From the NCBI GenBank assembly GCA_963832305.1, contig CAWHTU010000012.1:1-64000 (forward strand): a stretch of DNA of 64,000 nucleotides. The letters are read 5' to 3'. The notes below the pieces were generated by a model, which worked only from the letters and a program-made list of their open reading frames with translations, searched no databases and had not been told where the DNA came from. This DNA comes from Roseiarcus sp963832305 (GTDB lineage Bacteria; Pseudomonadota; Alphaproteobacteria; Rhizobiales; Beijerinckiaceae). A program made the translations under genes and the position numbers. Shown here in pieces: positions 59,286 through 64,000 of this stretch. Every line of letters starts with the position of its first letter. Position 1 is the first letter of the stretch.

Positions 59286-60572
59286 ATGGCCGACCCGTTT
59301 GAATTGTGGCGCCTCATGTGGTCGTCCGCAATCTTGCGTGGACTGGAGAGCCTCGCCGACACTGTCCCGAGCGACGCCGCGGTCGATCGAGGAGGTCATG
59401 CCGGCTCGATAGACCTGTCGTCCCTCGCGACGCTCAAACGCGTCCGCATCGATCTGCCGACGATGCAGCTCGTGGAACGGAACGTGCAGGCCCGGACGGT
59501 TGGGCCGCCGGTGCTCATCGTTGCGCCTTATGCGATCCACGAAGCGTCGATCGCCGACTTCGCCGACGGCCACAGCGTGGCGCAGGTCCTCATCGAGGGC
59601 GGATCGGAAAGCGTGGCGTTGACCTACTGGAAGTCGGCGACCGCCGAGATGCGCGATTACGGCATCGACGCCTATCTCGGCGACCTCAACGTCGCCGTCG
59701 ACGATCTTGGCGGCCGCGCGTCCCTGGTCGGGCTGTGTCAGGGCGGCTGGCTTGCAGCGGCCTACGCGGCGCGCTTTCCCCACAAGGTCGCAAGGCTCGT
59801 CCTTGCCGGGGCGCCGATCGACACCGGCGCGGCGGAATCGCGCATCACCCAAACCCTCGCCTCGGTCTCGACGGCCTCGATCTCGCAAGCGCTTGCGCTC
59901 AGCGGCGGGCGGGTTCTCGGATCGCTGTCCCACGCGCTGTGGTCCAACGATCTCTTGCAAGTGTTCAACGCGGAAGCAGCCCTGCAATGCGCCGGCGATC
60001 CGGCGGTGATCGCGAAGTTCAACGCCTGGAACGCCCGAACCGTCGATCTGCCCGGCGCCTATTTCCTGCAGACGGCGGAGTGGATATTCCGCGAGAACCG
60101 GCTGGCGCGCGGCGCATTTCCCGCTCTCGGGCGGGTGAGCCGACTCCCAGACATCGAGGCGCCGATCTTTGTTATCGCCGCGGCCGACGACGAGATCGTG
60201 GCGCTTCCGCAAGCGACGGCGGTCAAGGCGCGGTGTACGCGCGCGAGCGTCGAAGTCCGCGTCGAGCCGGGCCAGCATCTGTCGCTCTTCATGGGCCGGC
60301 GAACGCTCTCGACCGCCTGGCCGGACATTGCGAGCTGGCTTAAGCGGCCGGACCGCGCCGACGCCCCCCGGCTCGCCGGCGCGCGGGTCCAGGATCAACG
60401 CAAAGATAAGACAGCCGCCGGGGTGAGCGGCGTCGCGAGAGCTGGGCCTGTGTCGATCGCGAAGCGGCTCCGCAAACGCAAACGGTCAGGGCTGATGAAA
60501 ATCACCGCCGTCGATGACGACTTTGATCACACGGCCGAAAGCATCATCAGGGACTTCGAGGGCTCCGATTGA
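59286..60572 (+). CDS. PhaC-like alpha/beta hydrolase with Cys nucleophile
   Basis: About 428 residues from the ATG at 59286 behind GAGGGG; ATGs at 59253 and 59265 are alternatives. The lipase-like box is LVGLCQGGWLAAAYAARFP, matching the G-x-C-x-G of PHA synthases. The acid region is FVIAAADDEIVALP and the His lies in EPGQHLSLFMGRRT. The C-terminus is basic (IAKRLRKRKRSG) then acidic. It could be a short PHA synthase relative or a polymer-associated hydrolase; its order differs from class I PhaC. Confidence 0.65.
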   Translation: MADPFELWRLMWSSAILRGLESLADTVPSDAAVDRGGHAGSIDLSSLATLKRVRIDLPTMQLVERNVQARTVGPPVLIVAPYAIHEASIADFADGHSVAQVLIEGGSESVALTYWKSATAEMRDYGIDAYLGDLNVAVDDLGGRASLVGLCQGGWLAAAYAARFPHKVARLVLAGAPIDTGAAESRITQTLASVSTASISQALALSGGRVLGSLSHALWSNDLLQVFNAEAALQCAGDPAVIAKFNAWNARTVDLPGAYFLQTAEWIFRENRLARGAFPALGRVSRLPDIEAPIFVIAAADDEIVALPQATAVKARCTRASVEVRVEPGQHLSLFMGRRTLSTAWPDIASWLKRPDRADAPRLAGARVQDQRKDKTAAGVSGVARAGPVSIAKRLRKRKRSGLMKITAVDDDFDHTAESIIRDFEGSD

Positions 60573-60598
60573 GCGTCCGCAAGGACGCCTCCACTGAC

Positions 60599-61855
60599 TC
60601 AGGCGCTCTCGACCGCCCGCGCGGCGCCGGTCACGTCCGCGAGACTGGCGAAACCCTTAGCCCCAAGCACAAGCTCGCGCGCGAGCCTCAGCGCTTTCGC
60701 TTCGCATTGCGCCCGCCGCTCCGGGTCCGTGATCGATTCGAGGTCCTCGACATGGGCGAGTCCGAGGATGCGGCGGATCATTTTCGCCCCCGCGAACCCC
60801 AGCGTGTCCTCGAACAGGGCGCGCATGAATCGCGTCCGCTCCTTTTCCGTCGCCGCCCGGTCGTCGTCGGAGGGAAAGAGACTCGCGGGGTAGGCGTCGC
60901 CCGCGGGCTCTGCGCGCCACAGGGCGAGAAAGCGATCATGGAACCCCGACCAGACGTCTTCGGCTTGGGCGAGGATCCATTCGCGATACGCGTCGCGGGC
61001 GTGTCGCTCCGGCTCGTGTCCCGCTTGGGCGAAATAGGCGAGCAGGAGATTGCCGATCACCGCGCCCACATCGAACCCCATCGGCCCGATGAAGGCGAAT
61101 TCGGGGTCGATCACGCGGGTGTCGTCGGCCGTCGCCATGATCGAACCAGTATGCAGGTCGCCATGGATCATCGCCTCGGCTGAGGTCATGAACTTCAGCT
61201 TGAGCGCCTGCGCGGCGACCTTCAGCGCACTATCGCGCTCGAACGCCTGTTTCTCAGCATCGAGATAAGGCCGCGTCCAGCGATTGAGCGGCGCCTCGCG
61301 ATAGGGGTCGGTGAAAACGAGATCCTCAGTGATCTTGCACAAGGCCGTGTTCGGCGCGAACAACGCGATCCGCGCCTTGTGCTCGGCCGCCGTCCCGGCC
61401 AGCGCCGAGGTGCTGAACAGGGTCGCAGCAAGAAACTCGGCGACGTCGCCAGCGAAGCGGGGATACTCGATCCCGCGGATGAGCCCCTTGCGCATGATGA
61501 CATGCGGCCGGAGGTACTCCATCACGATCATCGCCTGGGCGCGGTCGAAGTGGAACACTTCGGGCGTGAGCCGCGGCGCATGGCGGGCCTGCTCGGTCAG
61601 CGCGCTATATTCGAACCAACTCCGCTCGAGCGGCAGCGGCCAGGAGTTGCCGACCAGGCGCACGTAGGGCAGCGCCTGCTTGACGACGACGCCGTCGCGA
61701 CTCCCTTCCACGATGAACACGAGATTGAGATTGCCGTCGCCGACCTCGCGGATCCGCCAGTCGGACGGCGCGCCGCCTAGCCGTTCGCGGACGGCCGGAA
61801 TATCGGCGAGCGCGCCGGCAAGGCGCGAACCGTCGACCGGAGCGTAGGTCGCCAT
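60599..61855 (-). CDS. mtnK: 5-methylthioribose kinase
   Basis: 418 residues. A kinase/APH fold: GDGNLNLVFIVEG and VVVKQALPYVRLVG bind ATP; the catalytic loop is MIHGDLHTGSIMATADD; the metal motif is VIDPEFAFIGPMGFDVG. These are specific MtnK blocks. It phosphorylates methylthioribose in methionine salvage. Its start is five bases beyond the stop of the ABC permease gene, so it is co-transcribed with a ribose-type importer, pointing to uptake of external methylthioribose. Confidence 0.95.
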   Translation of the reverse strand: MATYAPVDGSRLAGALADIPAVRERLGGAPSDWRIREVGDGNLNLVFIVEGSRDGVVVKQALPYVRLVGNSWPLPLERSWFEYSALTEQARHAPRLTPEVFHFDRAQAMIVMEYLRPHVIMRKGLIRGIEYPRFAGDVAEFLAATLFSTSALAGTAAEHKARIALFAPNTALCKITEDLVFTDPYREAPLNRWTRPYLDAEKQAFERDSALKVAAQALKLKFMTSAEAMIHGDLHTGSIMATADDTRVIDPEFAFIGPMGFDVGAVIGNLLLAYFAQAGHEPERHARDAYREWILAQAEDVWSGFHDRFLALWRAEPAGDAYPASLFPSDDDRAATEKERTRFMRALFEDTLGFAGAKMIRRILGLAHVEDLESITDPERRAQCEAKALRLARELVLGAKGFASLADVTGAARAVESA

Positions 61856-61860
61856 GCGGT

Positions 61861-62898
61861 TCAGCCGGCTCGTTCGCCGCTCCGCGCGGTGCGTAGCCGC
61901 TCGGCGTAGACGTTGATGATGAGCGCGATGAGCAGGATAAGACCGCGGATGAGGATCTTGAGGAAGCTGTCGATCTTCACGTAGTCGAGGCCGTTATTGA
62001 GGACGCCGAGCACGAACAGGCCGACGATCGTGTTGCCGATGCCGCCGCGTCCGCCGAAAAGGCTCGTTCCGCCGACCACCACCGCGGCGATGGCGTCCAA
62101 AAGGAAAGTGTCGAATTCGTTCTGCTGCGCGCTGCCGAAATACGCGACGCCGACCATGCCGGCGAATCCTGAGCACATGGCCGAGATCACCATCACCGCG
62201 CCCACGATGAAGCGGACGTTGACGCCGGAATATTCCGCCGCCTCCCGGTTGCCCCCGACCATGTAAACGTAGCGGCCGAAGCGGGTGTAGGTCAGCACCA
62301 GATGGGCGACGAGCAGGAAGATCGCCGCGACGATGATGATCCAGGGCACGCCGAAAATCGTCTTCGACCCCAACGTGAGAATGAGAGGCGGCACGGTGTA
62401 GGCGATCTGCCCGCGCACCAGCACCGCCGAGATTCCGGCGCCGATCTGCATCATGGCCAGCGTCATGATGAAGGAGGGGATGCCGATGCGGGTAACGCCG
62501 AAGGCGGTGATGAGGCCGAGAGCGAAGCAGGCCGCGAGCGCGAGGATGATCGCAATCGCGCCGGGCATCGGCAGGTTGGCGATGTTGACGTAGTCAGGCT
62601 GAGCCGTGAAGAACGTCAGCACGATCGCGGTTGCGCCGGCTACCGCGCCGACGCTGAGATCGATCTCGGCGGTGAGGATGACGAAGGTCAGGCCGACGGC
62701 GATGATCGCAGTCACCGACACCTGCTGGAGGATGTTTTCGAGATTACCGAGCGAAGCGAAGGAGGGGCTCGCGATGCTAAAGAAGCCGATCAGCGCAATC
62801 AGGGTTATGAAAGGCGCAATATTGCGCAGCTGATCGCGCAGGAAGTCCCCGGGGCGAAAGGCGCGGGCGGAACTCGCTTCGGCGCTTGGCGTGTTCAT
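61861..62898 (-). CDS. Ribose-type ABC transporter permease
   Basis: 345 residues from MNTPSAEASS at 62898. About eight to ten membrane segments, with the BPD_transp_2 signature: QVSVTAIIAVGLTFVILTAEIDLSVGAV (cited for its TAEIDLSVG element), VGGNREAAEYSGVNV and FLLDAIAAVVVGGTSLFGGRGG. It belongs to the RbsC/XylH-like family of pentose importers. It sits between the ATPase gene (13 bases) and mtnK (5 bases), so methylthioribose is the likely cargo. Confidence 0.92.
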   Translation of the reverse strand: MNTPSAEASSARAFRPGDFLRDQLRNIAPFITLIALIGFFSIASPSFASLGNLENILQQVSVTAIIAVGLTFVILTAEIDLSVGAVAGATAIVLTFFTAQPDYVNIANLPMPGAIAIILALAACFALGLITAFGVTRIGIPSFIMTLAMMQIGAGISAVLVRGQIAYTVPPLILTLGSKTIFGVPWIIIVAAIFLLVAHLVLTYTRFGRYVYMVGGNREAAEYSGVNVRFIVGAVMVISAMCSGFAGMVGVAYFGSAQQNEFDTFLLDAIAAVVVGGTSLFGGRGGIGNTIVGLFVLGVLNNGLDYVKIDSFLKILIRGLILLIALIINVYAERLRTARSGERAG

Positions 62899-62911
62899 TG
62901 AAATCCCATGG

Positions 62912-64000
62912 TCAAGCGGCCGCCAGCAGGCGATCCTTGCTGATCGCCTCGCCGGCGAACTCATGCGCGATTTCGCCCTTGCGCATCACCAGCACCCGGT
63001 CGGCAAGCGAAAGAACGGTCTCCGGCTCGGTCGAGAAGACAACGATCGCGATCCCCTGGTCGCGCAACCCGCGCACGATCCTGACCACGTCCTCTTTGGC
63101 GCCGACGTCCATGCCCCGTGTCGGCTCGGCGAGCAAGAGTATGCGCGGAGCATGAGTGAGCCACTTCGCCAGCGCGACTTTCTGCTGGTTGCCGCCGGAG
63201 AGGCCGCCGAGGCGCCATTCGATCTCGGGCGGCCGGATGTCGAGATTCTTGACTTGAACTCTTGGCGATCTCGCGCTCGCGGTCGGGCTTGAGCAGCCAG
63301 CGCGACAGGCGCTCAAGGATCGCGATCGAGACATTCTTGTACACCGGCTCATCGCCGAACAGCATCGAACGGCGGCTTTCCGCCACATAGGCGACGCCGG
63401 CCGATTTGGCGGCCGCGGTGTTGGAGAGCGCCTTCACTTCGCCGTCGATCTCGAGCGAGCCGCTGTCGGCGCGAAGCCGCCCGAACAGCGTGCGCGCGAG
63501 CTCCAATTGTCCGCAGCCCATGAAACCATAGATGCCGAGCACTTCGCCCGCCCGCGCCTCGAACGTCACGTCGCGGTATGAGGGCGCGAGAGTGAGTCCC
63601 TTGGCGCGGAGCGCGACCGGCGCATCGGGCCGGCTCTCGAGCTTGATCTCGTGAAGGTAGCTTTCCTCGAGTTCCTCGCGCCCGGCGCCGATCATGCGCT
63701 CGATGATCCAGGCCTTGTCGATCGCCGGAGTGACGTCCGTGTCGGCGACATTGCGGCCGTTGCGGAAGATAGTGATTGCGTCCGAAATCTTGAGGATGTC
63801 GTCGAGAAAATGCGAGATGAAGATGATGCCTCGGCCGCCCTCGCGCAGCTTGCCGAGCACTCCGAACAGGCGCTCGATCTCGGGCGGCGACAGCGCCGAC
63901 GTCGGCTCGTCGAGAATGATGATGCGGGCGCCGGAGAAAAGGACGCGCGAGAGCTCGACCAGCTGCTGCACGCCGATCGGAAAATCGCCGAGTCGGGCGC
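62912..64000 (-). CDS. Ribose-type ABC transporter ATP-binding protein, partial and frameshifted
   Basis: The gene enters from the right edge, so the first Walker A is outside the window. Visible are ILDEPTSALSPPEIERLFGV (Walker B of the first cassette), the linker, the second cassette's YGFMGCGQLELARTLFG (a degenerate Walker A), LSGGNQQKVALAKWL and LLLAEPTRGMDVGAKEDV. The frame breaks near 63262-63266: one extra base separates DREREIA from RVQVKNLDIRPPEIEW. It is the energising subunit for the adjacent permease. A substrate-binding protein is probably beyond the edge. Confidence 0.85.

Noticed and set aside
58839..60398. 519-codon minus-strand ORF as one protein
   Set aside because: Only its last 94 codons have a signal peptide and Poly_export domain; the rest is antisense to the PhaC-like gene.

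Overview
This 64 kb window is high-GC DNA that reads as a chromosomal contig from an alphaproteobacterium, most likely Hyphomicrobiales (Rhizobiales; Beijerinckiaceae or Methylocystaceae-like). Pointers are a homospermidine synthase, a 761-residue malic enzyme with a phosphotransacetylase tail, cobalamin-dependent MetH, an intracellular PHB depolymerase, pyruvate phosphate dikinase, Kup, and a SigF/NrsF pair with bufferin-type genes. The placement is inferred from gene content. No rRNA or tRNA gene was seen.

Layout. 1-5.8 kb is the integrase end of a P4-like satellite or integrative mobile element: small helix-turn-helix genes, a CHC2/Toprim primase, a D5-type primase-helicase, an iteron-like repeat cluster and a tyrosine integrase. 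It abuts a 26-codon stub of an ester-cyclase gene, which suggests insertion into that gene. 6-10.6 kb carries aroC, a secreted Lys/Ala/Pro-rich peptide, a DsbA-fold isomerase, a ParDE-like pair and an acetolactate-synthase-like enzyme. 10.7-19.4 kb holds a 4.28 kb tandem duplication of hrcA-hdeD-ppdK; the second hrcA has lost its N-terminus. 19.4-21.2 kb is a decayed adenylate cyclase/TPR gene. 21.5-28.2 kb has uraH and the aceE-aceF-lpdA pyruvate dehydrogenase operon, of the homodimeric-E1 type. 28.2-44.5 kb is mostly housekeeping: a YeeZ-like epimerase, pcaD, kup, GT25, maeB, metH, a DCC/lipase-maturation fusion, dodecin, GST and phaZ. 44.5-47.7 kb is accessory and contains a gene remnant. 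47.9-53.7 kb has a DsbA-like thioredoxin, a CYTH-CHAD protein, sigF-nrsF and a divergent bufB-bufC-doxX operon with no bufA precursor. 53.7-56.6 kb is catabolic or accessory, with broken genes. 57-64 kb has homospermidine synthase, a solitary Poly_export protein, a PhaC-like hydrolase, and mtnK next to a ribose-type ABC importer that probably brings in methylthioribose.

How the parts fit. PpdK, MaeB and pyruvate dehydrogenase together form a pyruvate/PEP/malate/acetyl-CoA node, with PhaZ and the PhaC-like protein on the polymer-storage side. MetH and MtnK belong to methionine supply and salvage. SigF-type promoters appear on both sides of the sigF/buf intergenic region, which suggests one oxidative or metal-stress regulon.

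Quality caution. At least seven genes carry single-nucleotide frameshifts, including the core gene lpdA, and some lie at homopolymers. Residual sequencing error is therefore a live explanation for isolated frameshifts. It does not explain the multi-lesion cyclase or the mostly synonymous divergence between the duplicated ppdK copies.
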